NCBI GenBank assembly: GCA_032433765.1 | Contig: JAVIAB010000073.1 | Coordinates: 53,449,634 to 53,513,633, forward strand | Length of the DNA stretch: 64,000 bases | Reading direction: 5' to 3' | Origin: Megaustenia siamemsis | Taxonomy: Eukaryota; Mollusca; Gastropoda; Stylommatophora; Ariophantidae | In this document: one piece after another, positions 47,190-58,784 of the stretch | Numbering within the stretch: position 1 is the first letter of the stretch | How the letters are laid out: every line of letters begins with the position of its first letter | Position numbers and translations under genes: made by a program | The notes under the pieces: generated by a model | The model's input: the letters and a program-made list of their open reading frames with translations, nothing else | Database searches by the model: none | What the model was told of the DNA's origin: nothing

Positions 47190-47400
47190 ACAATCGAGCA
47201 ACATCTGTTCGGACACTTGGTAAGAATGAAACCAGACAAAACAGCAAATGCTCTTCGCCTCAAAACAGCAGCCAAGAAAGCAAGAGTGAGACAAATAACG
47301 AGATAGGTAGACGAAATAAAAGACATATACAAGAATTAAAGACATTTCTACTCCATCAATGCCCAGAAACGACACTACATCTCAAGAGCAGGCAAATAAT
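47190..47400 (+). mobile_element. LINE C-terminal remnant
   Basis: Translation gives HLFGHLVRMKPDKTANALRL, ...VDEIKDIYKN. FGH-x-VRM is the usual post-RT motif of LINE proteins. Confidence 0.6.
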
Positions 47401-47689
47401 TGCAGTGCTGCTGTTATGTCGGTGTGTAGGGAAGAAGTTGAATACAGTATATGTTGAAAGATTTACACATAAGAGCAATACAAAGCTATGACTTTTCGCC
47501 GTTTCCCTGTCTCTCAAATTTGGTATTTTTTTGTCATTTCTCGTCTGGAATCTGCTCGGTGAGAATCGAGGACCCCACTGAAGCTAAGTGTTTTTTTTTT
47601 TCTCAAATATATTTTTTTCCCTTCATTTGATTACTTTTTGTTAATGTTAGTTTTAGTTATAGATTTTATAATTCCGTTTTTCCGTTTAA

Positions 47690-47745
47690 TTTTGTTGTCT
47701 GTTTTCTGAGGAAGGCCGCGTGTAGACCGAAACGTCAAGAGTTTT
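47690..47745 (+). mobile_element. Penelope-like end with hammerhead-like core
   Basis: CTGAGGA at 47706-47712 and GAAACGTC at 47729-47736, separated by AGGCCGCGTGTAGACC. It resembles the hammerhead-like repeats of Penelope-like elements; the canonical CUGAUGA carries one change (T to G). Confidence 0.45.
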
Positions 47746-48300
47746 GTATTATTCTCATATGTAAAGCTGTCACCGTGCCCTGTGTTCAACTCCCTAAAAG
47801 GGAAGTGACTAAAATAACAAGCAACACAGGATCTACAAACATTAGATTATTTTATATATTCCTCCTTTCTACTGCTCCGCTTCAGGACAAGATCAAATGA
47901 ACAAAAGAAGAAAGTGTTTTAAATCTCTGGTATAATTTAGATATTGCACTTGCGGTAGTTCATGTGGTTGTAACCAATTCGTTCTGCTGTTGTTTATGCT
48001 ATTTCTACGATGTTTTATTTGTGTGTGTATGAACAAATAAAACTCATGAGACAAATCTAGATAGAATGACAAAGTGACGTGCTGACCACTGTTGTTTGAA
48101 AATGAACTCAATGACAAAGTTCATTTCCTCACAATCTACTGTTCTATTCTTTCTTGTTTTTCAACTTCTGTGGAATGTAGATAGGCATTGCAGTATCAAT
48201 GACCCGCAGCTGATCAAGACCTTACTTAATCTCCTAGTTGATCTCCGCTAGTTGATCTGAGCTAAAGTACAATGATTGCTGTAGTTTATAAAATATTATG
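47746..48300. other. Unassigned stretch
   Basis: No feature recognised. Confidence 0.4.
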
Positions 48301-48313
48301 TCGGAAGTCGTGT

Positions 48314-48358
48314 GAAAACAAAAACAAAAACAAAAACAAAAACAAAAACAAAAAAAAA
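48314..48358. repeat. (CAAAAA)n microsatellite
   Basis: Seven to eight tandem CAAAAA units directly beside a LINE tail. Confidence 0.95.
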
Positions 48359-48371
48359 CTTAAACGTGTCG

Positions 48372-48985
48372 TTCATCATCATCATCATCGAGTGCCATCT
48401 CCGCATCGAAGGTTGGCTACCATGGAGCGCCATTCTGCTCTGTCTCTTGCTTTGATGGTGCAGGTTGTCATATGCTGACTTGTCCATCTTTTTATGTTAC
48501 TCGTCCGTGTTAGTCTTGGTCTGCCTCTTTTACTTTGTATTTTCCCCTCCAATATTACTTTTAGTAGGCTGTTGTGTCTTTTAACATGGCTCAAAAAATC
48601 GCATTTGTCTTGTTTGAATTGTATTTAGTAATTCTCTTTTCATTTTTAGTTTTTTAAAGACTTCATCGTTTGTTTTCTTTTCTTTCCATCCAATTCTACC
48701 TATTCTACTATATTAAAAACATTTCAAAGGCTTCAATTTTCCGTTCTGTTTTCTTGTCTAATGTCCATGTTTCTGCACCATATAGGAATGTTGAGAAAAT
48801 ATAACATGTTGCTGTTCTTGACATTACAATTACTTTTTGCCATTCCTATTCTTTTGTTTATTTCAGTTTTACATTTTCCATCACTGGTTATAGTATGGCC
48901 AAAGTAGTTGTAGTTCCGAACTGTATCCAGGTCTATTCCTTCAATTTTATATCCACTTGTAGGTTTTGAGTATTTTCTATGTTTA
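48372..48985 (-). mobile_element. LINE remnant, family B, copy 4
   Basis: 3' part intact enough to read SHVKRHNSLLKVILEGKIQS, RPRLTRTSNIKRWTSQHMTT and the shared 3' terminus with (GAT)n. The upstream part retains the reversed YNY-type and AETWTLDKK segments but has a deletion near 48820. Confidence 0.85.
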
Positions 48986-49009
48986 ACGTGTTACACTTTA
49001 TTATACTGT

Positions 49010-49385
49010 GTGTGTGAGATTTAGAAAAGAAGCGTGTTTCCTTGTATTACTGTAAGCGAGTTTCAGAGAAGAAACGTGTTCCCTTGCAATACATACTGTA
49101 AGTTTTAGGGAAGATATGTGTTCCCTTCTAATACTTTATGGAATTTTAGAGAGGATATGTGTTCCCTTACAAAACATAGTGTGAGTTTTAGAGAAGAAAT
49201 GTATTCCCTTGTAATACATTTTTGTGAGTTTAAGAGAAAAAAACGTCATCCCTTACAATACGTTATATGTTTTATAGAAGAAATGTGTGTTCAGCTACAC
49301 AATGTTATCGAAGTTTAAAAAAAAACAATACTTTCTCTTGTTTATTATAAGTGTTTTAGAGAAGAAATGTGTTCTATATATTAAT
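49010..49385. repeat. ~48-bp degenerate minisatellite, about eight copies
   Basis: Units around GTTTTAGAGAAGAAATGTGT and TCCCTTGTAATACATACTGT, with variable spacing. Confidence 0.85.
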
Positions 49386-49785
49386 ATACTGTTATGCTTC
49401 AAATGAGAAATATTTTCACTTCTAAAATAAACTGTCAAGAAAAACTTGCACACATAAAGGCGTTCGGAAATACTGTAAACTAACACATATGAACTGCCTG
49501 CTTTTATTAAAATTAACATTTTTATAGGAATATTAATTCTTGCATTTATTCATTCGGTATTCTAAGTGTGCCGACCTAACTCTGGCGGCTTTTATGCCAG
49601 TTCAGGTTGTCGGTTCACTGGGTTACGTTCATTTATATATTTATTTATTTTTTTAAAATCTATATACGCAGGTGAATCTTGCGTTTTCATGTAGTTTATT
49701 TAATAGAATGTCTGGCACAAGACTGGGTAAATAAAGGGGGAAAAAATAATAAATAAATTTAAAAAAAGAGAATTTATAGATTATG
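49386..49785. other. Unassigned AT-rich stretch
   Basis: No feature recognised. It ends in a run of about 11 G near 49798. Confidence 0.4.
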
Positions 49786-49829
49786 TTGGGAAGGAATGGG
49801 GGGGGGGGGTGGAGATTATAAGTATTGGA

Positions 49830-50150
49830 TGGCAGATAAAGGTGCCTCCCAGCAGCAGAGCCTTGGAAGTTGTCAGCGATCCATCAGCTGTGGGCTCGAG
49901 ATAGGATTGGTGAACCAGAACTATCAAGACCCTGCTCCGTCTCTCCGTGGTGCCTCCAGTAACAGACTAACCTGTCTAATCTGGCCAAGTGAGTAGGGAT
50001 CGAAGAGGGTCGACAACCCGGTACTCATAAATGTCGTGCTGAAGTCGGATGTGTTGGACCAAAAGGCGCAAATATCGCAGTTATACTACAAACCACTACA
50101 CAAAGCAGACACACCCACTGAACGTCTATTAAAGTCGGAAGATGAATAGG
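49830..50150 (+). mobile_element. Dispersed coding-looking repeat, family C, copy 3
   Basis: Plus-strand frame reads VNQNYQDPAPSLRGASSNRL, a stop, then DNPVLINVVLKSDVL and KAQISQ. Closely parallels 17519-17822. Confidence 0.6.
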
Positions 50151-50159
50151 TGAATTCCT

Positions 50160-50730
50160 TCTGTCATTGGGTGAACACAAGCAAGTATTGGATGTTCTAA
50201 GAGTAGGTCATTGGGAGGACTGGAAATGGAGTGGATTGGTTACTCTGAGGCAGCTCTGAACATGTGGGATATGATCTGCGAGAAAAGTAAAAGGTAGACT
50301 TGAATAAACGTCTTAGCACGCAGTTGTGTGTGTGTGTTTTTACTCATATGAGCAGGGCCGCCTATCCAGAAATTTTCGGAGACTACTGTCCAGTGTCGCC
50401 TCAAGCATAGTAATTCACGAGCAAGGTGCCATTCCCCACCTTTCCAGAGTATGAACCCTGATACCCATTCAGCCAGCGTCTGGGTTGACCGCAGAGGTGT
50501 CCTTTTTTTTTTGTCAACCACGCTGCTTTCAGCGGTAATCGAAAACAGGTTGTCAGAAAGGTTGTAGATAGCGTGGTGGTTTTCCGGACTAGACTACCAA
50601 TGTCCTTCGATCTGCGGCAATCAACGGCAGCAGTCTAGAGCAACTGAAGACCACAGTTTGACACCACCCTACTCAAAAAAGAATAGTATCAACATGATAA
50701 CAAACATTACACATTATTCTTCATTATCAT
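50160..50730. other. Unassigned stretch
   Basis: A 93-codon minus frame at 50240-50521 has no recognised domain. No second copy noticed. Confidence 0.4.
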
Positions 50731-50732
50731 CT

Positions 50733-50870
50733 TGTACCGTCTCTCCGCATCGAAAGTTGGCTACCATGGACTGCTATTTCACTCTATCTTTGGCTTTAAT
50801 CGTACACGCTGTCATAGTTTCTCCTGTTCATCACTGATACTATTAGTCTACGTTAGTCTTTGTCTACACC
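50733..50870 (-). mobile_element. LINE 3' fragment, family B, copy 5
   Basis: Reversed 3' terminus (CTCCGCATCGAAAGTTGGCT ACCATGG) of family B, about 138 bp, lying head-on to the next copy. Confidence 0.75.
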
Positions 50871-50880
50871 CATTGATATA

Positions 50881-51785
50881 AAAAGAGAAGTAAGGCGGTA
50901 TACATCCTATCACCAAGCTTGTCCAATCTATACACTGAGAACATCTTTAAAAACATCTCAGAGATGCCAGGACTAAACATTAATGGAAAGATAATCAATA
51001 ACCTAAGATATGCTGATGAGACTGTACTAGCAGAGAATCCTAAAAATCTACAATTACTTAATGAAATAACATGACAAGCAAAAAATATGGATTAGATATG
51101 AATATCAAAAATACTAAAACTTTGACTATAAACAAAGAAAATACTCAAAACCCACAATTGGATATCAAAGTTAAAGGAATAGACCTGGAGACAGTTCAGA
51201 ACTACAACTACCTTGGCCATACTATAACCAGTGATGGAAAATGTAAAACTGAAGTAATCAAAAGAATAGAAATGGCAAAAAGTAATTTTAATGTCATGAA
51301 AAATATACTAACATCAAAACAAATAACACCAGAGCTAAAACTAAGAACAGAAAAATTTTATATCTTCTCAACATTACTATATGGTGCAAGAACATGGACA
51401 TTCGAAAAGAAAACAAATCAGTAAATTGAAGCCTTTGAAATGTGGATATATAGAAGAACAGGTAGAATTGGATGGAAAGAAAAGAAAACAAACGATGAAG
51501 TTTTAAACAACTAAAAATGAAAAGAGAACTACTAAATACAATTCAAACAAGACAAATGCGATTTTTGGGCCATGTTAAAAGACACAGCAGCCTGTTAAAA
51601 ATAATCTTGGAGGGGAAATACAAGGCAAAAGGGGCAGAGGCAGACCAAGACTAACATGGACGAGTAACATCAAAAGATGGACAAGTCAGCCTATGACAAC
51701 CTGCGCCATCAAAGCAAGAGACAGAGCAGAATGGCGCTCCATGGTAGCCAACCTTCGGTGCGGAGATGGCACTCAATGATTATGA
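50881..51785 (+). mobile_element. 5'-truncated LINE, family B, copy 6
   Basis: Reads YILSPSLSNLYTENIFKN, then YADETVLAENPKN (the catalytic YADD altered to YADE), then a 117-codon frame with LETVQNYNYLGHTITSDGKC and the ETWTFEKKT region, then the shared C-terminus. About as long as the copy at 43714; both are truncated within the same few bases of coding sequence. Confidence 0.88.
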
Positions 51786-51899
51786 ATATTTGTCAGCCTC
51801 TGCCTCGTATGTCACATATGTACCCCTCCAAGATAACTTTTAGACACTTTCACTGGGTTATTTATGCATAATATATTTAAGTGTCCCCAACTTTTTAAA

Positions 51900-52525
51900 A
51901 TCTTCTTCTTTCTCCTTCTTTCTTCCTCATTTGCCTTTCAGCGTCAAGGGGCGATATAATTTGCGGTCTTTTGCTCTTCTGTTCGCTTCTGCTGCTGTTA
52001 TGTTTCCTAGTGCTTCTAATATTCAGTCCATCCATCTTTTTCATGGTCGACCCTTGGGTCTGGTATTCTCGCAACGTTTATTGAGGTCTCGTTATTTTGT
52101 GTTTTGATCTTTCTGCCGTGCCCTTAGCGATCAAACACGTTGGGGAAACATCAGCCTGGCTAAACCCCAAAGTGTTTTTTTAAAGTTAGGCCCTTAACTT
52201 ACGATTAACTTAGCAGGTCGGTAAGGGATAAATGTTTTATGCTCAGAGAAATCACAGAAGATGGTGAAATCTTGTTCAAAATGTGTTACATAGTTCTTTC
52301 CTCCCTTCGCTGTTTCAAAGCTTCATTATATGTTTACTCCTATCTCTATCAAATTCTTCCAATTTTCCATAAATGCAAATTTACAAGGGCTTCAGTATTT
52401 TTCTGTTTTCTTATTTAGTGTTAATGTTTCTGCACCATACAGGAAAGTGGCGTAGATAAAACACGTTGTTATTTTCAGTTTTAATTTGTGTGTTATTGGC
52501 TTTCATGTGATGTATTAAACCAGTT
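51900..52525 (-). mobile_element. Decayed LINE-like remnants
   Basis: At about 52290-52525 the reverse strand resembles the family B segment before AETWTL (GTTTCTGCACCATACAGGAA is the reversed LYGAET region). The part at 51900-52140 is only loosely similar to a LINE C-terminus. Confidence 0.4.
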
Positions 52526-52900
52526 CTGTGAAGATATATTTGGAAACACGTCGGTCAATCCCAGAAAAGAAAACAGCTGCCTTTAATGGTTTTGCTGCGT
52601 GTTAGTGGCTGTGTTTAGAATACCAACACGGCTCAGCGCATTGTTTGTCATTTCATGTCGCCTGGAGATCTCAAATATGCAACGTAAGCAGAACACGTGA
52701 AATGAAGAAAAGAAAGATCCTCATTTTCTACAAAGAAACTCGTAATATGACGTGTGGGACTTTACGTTTTAGTGTAAACACCTCTTTTAACCTTAAATGT
52801 GGCATACACGAAATGAGGCAGAATAAATTGAAAGAAGGAGAAAGGCAAGTATAGATAAAACAAGCCATTATATTTAAAGAATAGAAGACCCTCATCAAAG
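52526..52900. other. Unassigned stretch
   Basis: No feature recognised; a 69-codon frame at 52645-52854 lacks motifs. Confidence 0.35.
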
Positions 52901-52904
52901 CTGT

Positions 52905-53195
52905 GAAGAAGATCGATGAACAAAAGATCAGCGAATCATAGGAAGAGGAGGTTACAGCACTCAGAAAAATTACAAATAATCAATAACAGAAAAAAAACAA
53001 AGAACAATATATGGTCCGAAGCAGGATCGAACCCTTACTCCTCGGCATAGCGTCTTGCCATGAGAAGCCAAACGCTAGGGAACACTGCCAACTCAGTTAA
53101 CTAAATAATTAGCTATCTTTGGCAATGTTTTTCACGCAGGTGTTCTCATGACTAACGTATACGACTACGATCACAACTCGGGAATAAATTGTGTA
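52905..53195 (-). mobile_element. tRNA-derived SINE, family B, copy 1
   Basis: Reverse complement of 58785-59060 over most of its length. GAAGCAGGATCGAACCCTTA is a reversed B box; CATATATTGTTCTTTG-type tail sequence follows the head. Confidence 0.75.
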
Positions 53196-53199
53196 TCTG

Positions 53200-53385
53200 T
53201 ATTAACTCACGCGTCATTATTCTTAATAGGGAATAGTTTGGGTTATGTTTACTTATTTATAAAATCTCAAGAGGCCAAAATTGTCATTTTCAATGTTTTC
53301 TTTATATATTCTACTGAAAGGTGATCAGTGATCAGAAGAGACAAATTCATAAATGATGTCATAAGAGAGAAATGGGCATTGGACC

Positions 53386-53425
<40 letters not shown>

Positions 53426-53814
53426 GATCAGGACTCACAATCAGAGTAGGACGTCCAGACTCTCATACGAAGACAGCTGTTTAAGCCTGTTAGATCCACT
53501 CCGATTGAGTACCCGTTAAAACGTTGCACTGTGTTCTGCGCCAGTGGCCCAGTGCATCCGATTTCAGCAAGCATTTTTTTCAGGTTTGCTTTCCTTAGCC
53601 TTTGATTGTCCCCAATCTTCCTGCAAGGCAGCAGTTGATCTTTTCTGTCGGGGGATTCTGCCCTTAGATGGTCGGCCCTACCAGGTTTACGAGCACCATC
53701 TGCCCGAGTCACTAGAGGTGACTAACACAGACAAGCGACTTGTAATATGAGGAAACTGCAACAAGGAAACACCTGAACTACATACAGAGGCAACAAATGA
53801 GATAGTTTGCTCAA
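53200..53814. other. Unassigned stretch with a (TC)n run
   Basis: (TC)n at about 53391-53422. A short piece at about 53737-53765 matches the NMRKLQQ end of dispersed family D. Nothing else recognised. Confidence 0.5.
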
Positions 53815-54010
53815 CTGTAAAGGATGCCGACAGACTCAATGCAATACAAGAGGTATAATAAAATAGGAGATGGAAGAAGAGGGTGTCGAAGACCCTGAGT
53901 GAGATGGAGTGACAACATTCGAGAAACGCTAAATCAACAATTGACAATAGTTGAGGCTGTCAGTAGGGCAAGAGCTTGAACTTTGTATCCTCCTCAACAA
54001 GCGCAGGAGT
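53815..54010 (+). mobile_element. LINE C-terminal remnant
   Basis: Shifted-frame translation gives GRRGCRRP, VRWSDNIRETLNQQLTIVEA, VSRAR. The RW-x-DNIRE pattern is usual for LINE C-termini. The purine-rich tract begins right after it. Confidence 0.5.
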
Positions 54011-55810
54011 ATAAGAGGAGGTGGAGTGAGAGGGGGAGAGAGGGGAAGAGAGAGAAAGGGAGAGGGGGAGAGAGGGGAAGAGAGAGAAAGGGAGAGGGGA
54101 GAGAGGGGAAGATAATGACAGAGAGAAAGAGAGAGAGGGAAAGAGAGAAAGAGAGAGAGGGAAAGAGAGAAAGAGAGAGAGGGAAAGAGAGAGAGGGGAG
54201 AGAGAGAAAGGGAGAGGGGGAGAGAGGGGAAGAGAGAGAAAGGGAGAGGGGAGAGAGGGGAAGATAATGACAGAGAGAAAGAGAGAGAGGGAAAGAGAGA
54301 AAGAGAGAGAGGGAAAGAGAGAGAGGGGAGAGAGAGAAAGAGAGAGGGAGAGAGAGAAAGGGGAAGAGAGGGAGAGAGAGAGAGGGAGGGAGAGAGAGAG
54401 GGAGGGAGAGAGAGAGGGAGGGAGAGAGAGAAAGGGAGAGAGGGAAAGAGAGAAAGAGAGAGAGGGAAAGAGAGAGAGGGGAGAGAGAGAAAGAGAGAGG
54501 GAGAGAGAGAAAGGGGAAGAGAGGGAGAGAGAGAGAGGGAGGGAGAGAGAGAGGGAGGGAGAGAGAGAGGGAGGGAGAGAGAGAGGGAGAGAGAGAGAGA
54601 GGGAGAGAGAGATAGAGGAAGAGAGGGAAAGGGAGAGAGGGAAAGAGAGAAAGAGAGAGAGGGAAAGAGAGAGAGGGAAAGAGAGAAAGAGAGAGAGGGA
54701 AAGAGAGAGAGGGAAAGACAGAAAGAGAGAGAGAAAAAGAGAGAGAGGGGAGAGAGAGAAAGAGAGAGAGGGAAAGAGAGAGAGGGGAGAGAGGGGAAGA
54801 TAATGACAGAGAGAAAGAGAGAGAGGGAAAGAGAGAAAGAGAGAGAGGGAAAGAGAGAGAGGGGAGAGAGAGAAAGAGAGAGGGAGAGAGAGGGGAAGAT
54901 AATGACAGAGAGAAAGACAGAGAGGGAAAGAGAGAAAGAGAGAGAGGGAAAGAGAGAGAGGGAGAGAGAGAGAAGAGAGAGAGGGAGAGAGAGGGGAAGA
55001 TAATGACAGAGAGAAAGAGAGAGAGGGAAAGAGAGAAAGAGAGAGAGGGAAAGAGAGAGAGGGGAGAGAGAGAAAGAGAGAGGGAGAGAGAGAAAGGGGA
55101 AGAGAGGGAGAGAGAGAGAGGGAGGGAGAGAGAGAGGGAGGGAGAGAGAGAGGGAGGGAGAGAGAGAGGGAGAGAGAGAGAGAGAGAGAGGAGAGAGATA
55201 GAGGAAGAGAGGGAAAGGGAGAGAGGGAAAGAGAGAAAGAGAGAGAGAGGGAAAGAGAGAGAGGGAAAGAATGAAAGAGAGAGAGGGAAAGAGAGAGAGG
55301 GAAAGAGAGAAAGAGAGAGAGGGAAAGAGAGAGAGGGGAGAGAGAGAAAGAGAGAGAGGGAAAGAGAGAGAGGGGAGAGAGGGGAAGATAATGACAGAGA
55401 GAAAGAGAGAGAGGGAAAGAGAGAAAGAGAGAGAGGGAAAGAGAGAGAGGGGAGAGAGAGAAAGAGAGAGGGAGAGAGAGGGGAAGATAATGACAGAGAG
55501 AAAGACAGAGAGGGAAAGAGAGAAAGAGAGAGAGGGAAAGAGAGAGAGGGGAGAGAGAGAAAGAGAGAGGGAGAGAGGGGAAGATAATGACAGAGAGAAA
55601 GAGAGAGAGGGAAAGAGAGAAAGAGAGAGAGGGAAAGAGAGAGAGGGGAGAGAGAGAAAGAGAGAGGGAGAGAGAAAAAGGGGAAGAGAGGGAGAGAGAG
55701 AGAGGGAGGGAGAGAGAGAGGGAGGGAGAGAGAGAGGGAGGGAGAGAGAGAGGGAGAGAGAGAGAGAGGGAGAGAGAGATAGAGGAAGAGAGGGAAAGAA
55801 AGAGAGAAAC
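54011..55810. repeat. ~1.8-kb polypurine (GA-rich) tract with higher-order repeats
   Basis: The plus strand is nearly all A and G. The only regular interruptions are GATAATGACA motifs at about 54111, 54262, 54799, 54898, 54999, 55388, 55486 and 55582. Blocks of several hundred bp recur, for example the stretches after 54290, after 55020 and after 55600. Reading frames on both strands (Arg/Glu-rich forward, Ser/Leu/Phe/Pro-rich reverse, up to 615 codons) are composition artefacts. Confidence 0.95.
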
Positions 55811-57700
55811 GCCTGGTCAGTAAGTTTGTTTCTCCCCTCAAATCAGCGACTAATTTTGTCTCTCAATCTGCTTGCCATCATGTGTCTGAAACATGCCCTC
55901 ACATTTCGTTAGTGTTGTACTGAACCTAACAATATATCATTATCTAAATGTGTACACTCAATAACCATTTTAAAGTATGAGATGTAGACAGATTTGTTTG
56001 TGGGTCGAAATATTTGCATTTTGTTATAAAATATCGTCGAATACGCGTCTGCTTTCTTGCGTGATTTGTGTTTCTCTACCTGCTCTCTAACTACAGATGA
56101 TTCGTATTCTACTGTTGACTTCCTGGAACGTTCTAGCATCTTTTGTTCTCTCTGTTTCCTGTATTTGTTCCTAGTTTTTGCTACCATTTGTGCCAGCTCA
56201 TTCATTATAATTACGTGACCGAAAAAAAAAAAGATTTCTTTCGCTTTGATGATCATTCTTAAAACTTCTTAATTAAATTGTTAAAGTTGCCTATGATATT
56301 TTCTACATGTTTTTTTTTTTTTTGTAAACTATATTGTGTGACCTTAAAAGATGTTTTTATCTGTTTTGCGATTGTTCATGATTCACTATCATGTGACATC
56401 TTCGATGAAGTTGTATATACAATTTCCTATTAATCATTACACATATAAGATGTTTACTATTAAACACAAGAAGTGTTAACATTTTATAAACAAACTTCAG
56501 ATCCCTAAATAAAGATTTCATGAAATGCAATGACCTAGTTACATAAAGAAATAACCCAAGTTAAAAAATATAACGGGATTTATCTCAAGGAATTCCCTTA
56601 GACGTCAGTAGTGTGTGACAAAACTTTGTGACCCAGCTGCTGGAAACTTCCGAATTACTAAAATTAGAATCTGCAAAACGTCTTTTATCGATATGAGTTT
56701 TCTTGCAAGACTTGTGTCGTACGATAATATTTATAGTTGTACGCAATAATTAATGAGCGCCATGAAATGACAAACATTATTTATACTGATATTACAAAGA
56801 TAACAAGTAACTTCCTCATTTATTTTGGAATAAGCCTTGTTATTATGAAACTGTAGTCACTGACGTACTTGTAAATGTTGTGGCAGACACAGCAACACAA
56901 TATACTGAGCTTTCTTTGTCATTTTTATTTATATTTCTTTTTCAAATTTTCAAAAAATAAAATATATGGCATTTCTGTTTAAAATTAGTTAATTAAACCC
57001 TGGTAACATGGATAAACAGAAATTGTAGAGTTCAAACATTTCTATGATTCATCATTAATAACGGCTGTTGTAACACTGCTAAAGTGGCGTAGATACAAAA
57101 CACAGTTGTTGATCATTTATACTTTAGTTGATTTGCTCATTTATGTCTTTTCGGAAAGATAAAAGATACATGTTTCTTCTATTACACACTCAAAGAGATT
57201 AGAAGAAGCTGTAACTTGAAATTTAAAACATTTTGTGTTTAAAAACTAAATATTGCATCTCCCAAAACTCTCAGATTTGTCAATCTTTGATTTTTTTGTT
57301 ATGAGCATTAACTATTAATATATCATTAATTTATAAATATTTACTTTAGCTACAACTGTTATTTTCATGTGTGGGCGGTGTCACAAATTGAAACCACTTT
57401 CATAAAATATCGATTTCAAGAACGGCACAGGTCATCGGCATCAATGAACGTTGCAAAGCTTCCAAGATTATAACTGAAGTGTCGCATGGATATGAAAGGC
57501 AATCAGTTGTGAAGTGCAAAATATAAACAGAAAAGTATTTAGCAAATCAAATCAACCAAGCCAGGATTAGAATATAACGGATACTCGTAAACTCGGTATC
57601 CTTATGTCTATATTGTGGATTGTGTTGAGGTTGACGAACTTATGGGATGAAGCAGGTAGATACTAACAACGTTATATGGGGCTATTAACTTGAACAACAC
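55811..57700. other. Unassigned AT-rich stretch
   Basis: A 115-codon minus frame (55909-56256) is basic and coiled-coil-like (RNKYRKQREQKMLERSRKS) but has no recognised domain. Nothing else seen. Confidence 0.4.
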
Positions 57701-57763
57701 AGCAGAGAACCCTCCAACACACGGAACGTGCTCTGCATGCCCAGATTGTAGTTACGCCCCTGA

Positions 57764-58072
57764 ATGCAGTTCATAAGAATGGACAAACAAAGATATTACA
57801 TTGTGAATGTCCAACAATGTGACAAATTAGTACTCGCAAAGAGTGACAATGCAATGTACAAAGTAATTCGATCATTATTGTATTCTTTTTCTCACCCGAT
57901 AAATGAGCGTAAATGTGTTGTGTCGCTAGTTAACGGCAAATTGCAATATCGGCTCCTCTCGACCCGACACACCCGTCTTCAGAATGGGTACATTTATAAT
58001 TTAACAATATTTGCCCAAAGCAGCAGCCGTCCGTCTCTTTTAGGTGTCCGGGGTTCATTAACCTGCGCATAA
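57764..58072 (+). other. 102-codon open frame, not recognised
   Basis: The frame starts MQFIRMDKQRYYIVNVQQCD and has no recognised domain, splice context or promoter. Chance openness is plausible. Confidence 0.2.
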
Positions 58073-58109
58073 TGCATACTAGACCATCTGCTATATCGCC
58101 GTTATCAGA

Positions 58110-58258
58110 GGCGGCTACACAGATCTGACTACTAAAGAGACAAGGGATGGTAAAACGACGAAGGAATCACGAATTCGAAGAGAACAATTTCTCATTTAAA
58201 CCCTGGACCTTAATGTTCTGAGGCCGACGTATAACCGCTAGACCACACAGTCCCCATT
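58110..58258 (-). mobile_element. tRNA-like SINE head, other family
   Basis: The reverse complement begins GGGGACTGTGTGGTCTAGCG, GTTATACGTCGGCC, and includes AAGGTCCAGGGTTTAAATG. The A-box-like part is good and the B-box-like part is weak. Confidence 0.4.
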
Positions 58259-58259
58259 A

Positions 58260-58780
58260 GACAATTAAATAATGGTGGCTTTGAGAGTAAAGTTCTAATT
58301 TTAGTACTCTCTTTTAACTTATCGTATAATTCACATAAAACCTTATAGTGCCTATTCTTTATTGTGGAAACAAAGCAGAAAATAAACCTATCACTTCCAT
58401 TCAATGTCAAAATTTAAAAAAAAGGAACCAAACAAAGAGAACAGCAAACAAAATCTGACGCTTTGCGAACATAAATTAAAAACGATTTTTTTCTGAGTTT
58501 AGATTTTACACTCAACATAGAGAGCAATGTTCAAAACGGCGAAGAAGGCAAAGTGATAGAAGGGTCAATTGGAAATAGAATAAAAAAGCCAGGGTCGCCA
58601 CAGCTATCCACTCATCCACCAGTAAAACCTAAGCACTAAATGAATTCTTTTTGTCATCTGGATCGACCAGAGAACCTTACCACTGGAAACTACTATTCGT
58701 GCAGTTTCGTCCTATAAATGTTTGTCTCCAACACAAGTATTCAGCCCGACCGGGAGATACTTGTCTTAATAGGAAAGTAT
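58260..58780. other. Unassigned stretch
   Basis: No feature recognised. Confidence 0.4.
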
Positions 58781-58784
58781 AGAA

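Noticed and set aside
53983..55912. Arg/Glu-rich forward frames and a 615-codon Ser/Leu/Phe/Pro-rich reverse frame
   Set aside because: Composition artefacts of the GA-rich tract.
55909..56256. 115-codon basic, coiled-coil-like minus frame as a gene
   Set aside because: No domain, no splice or promoter context, AT-rich surroundings; chance frame or unrecognised debris.
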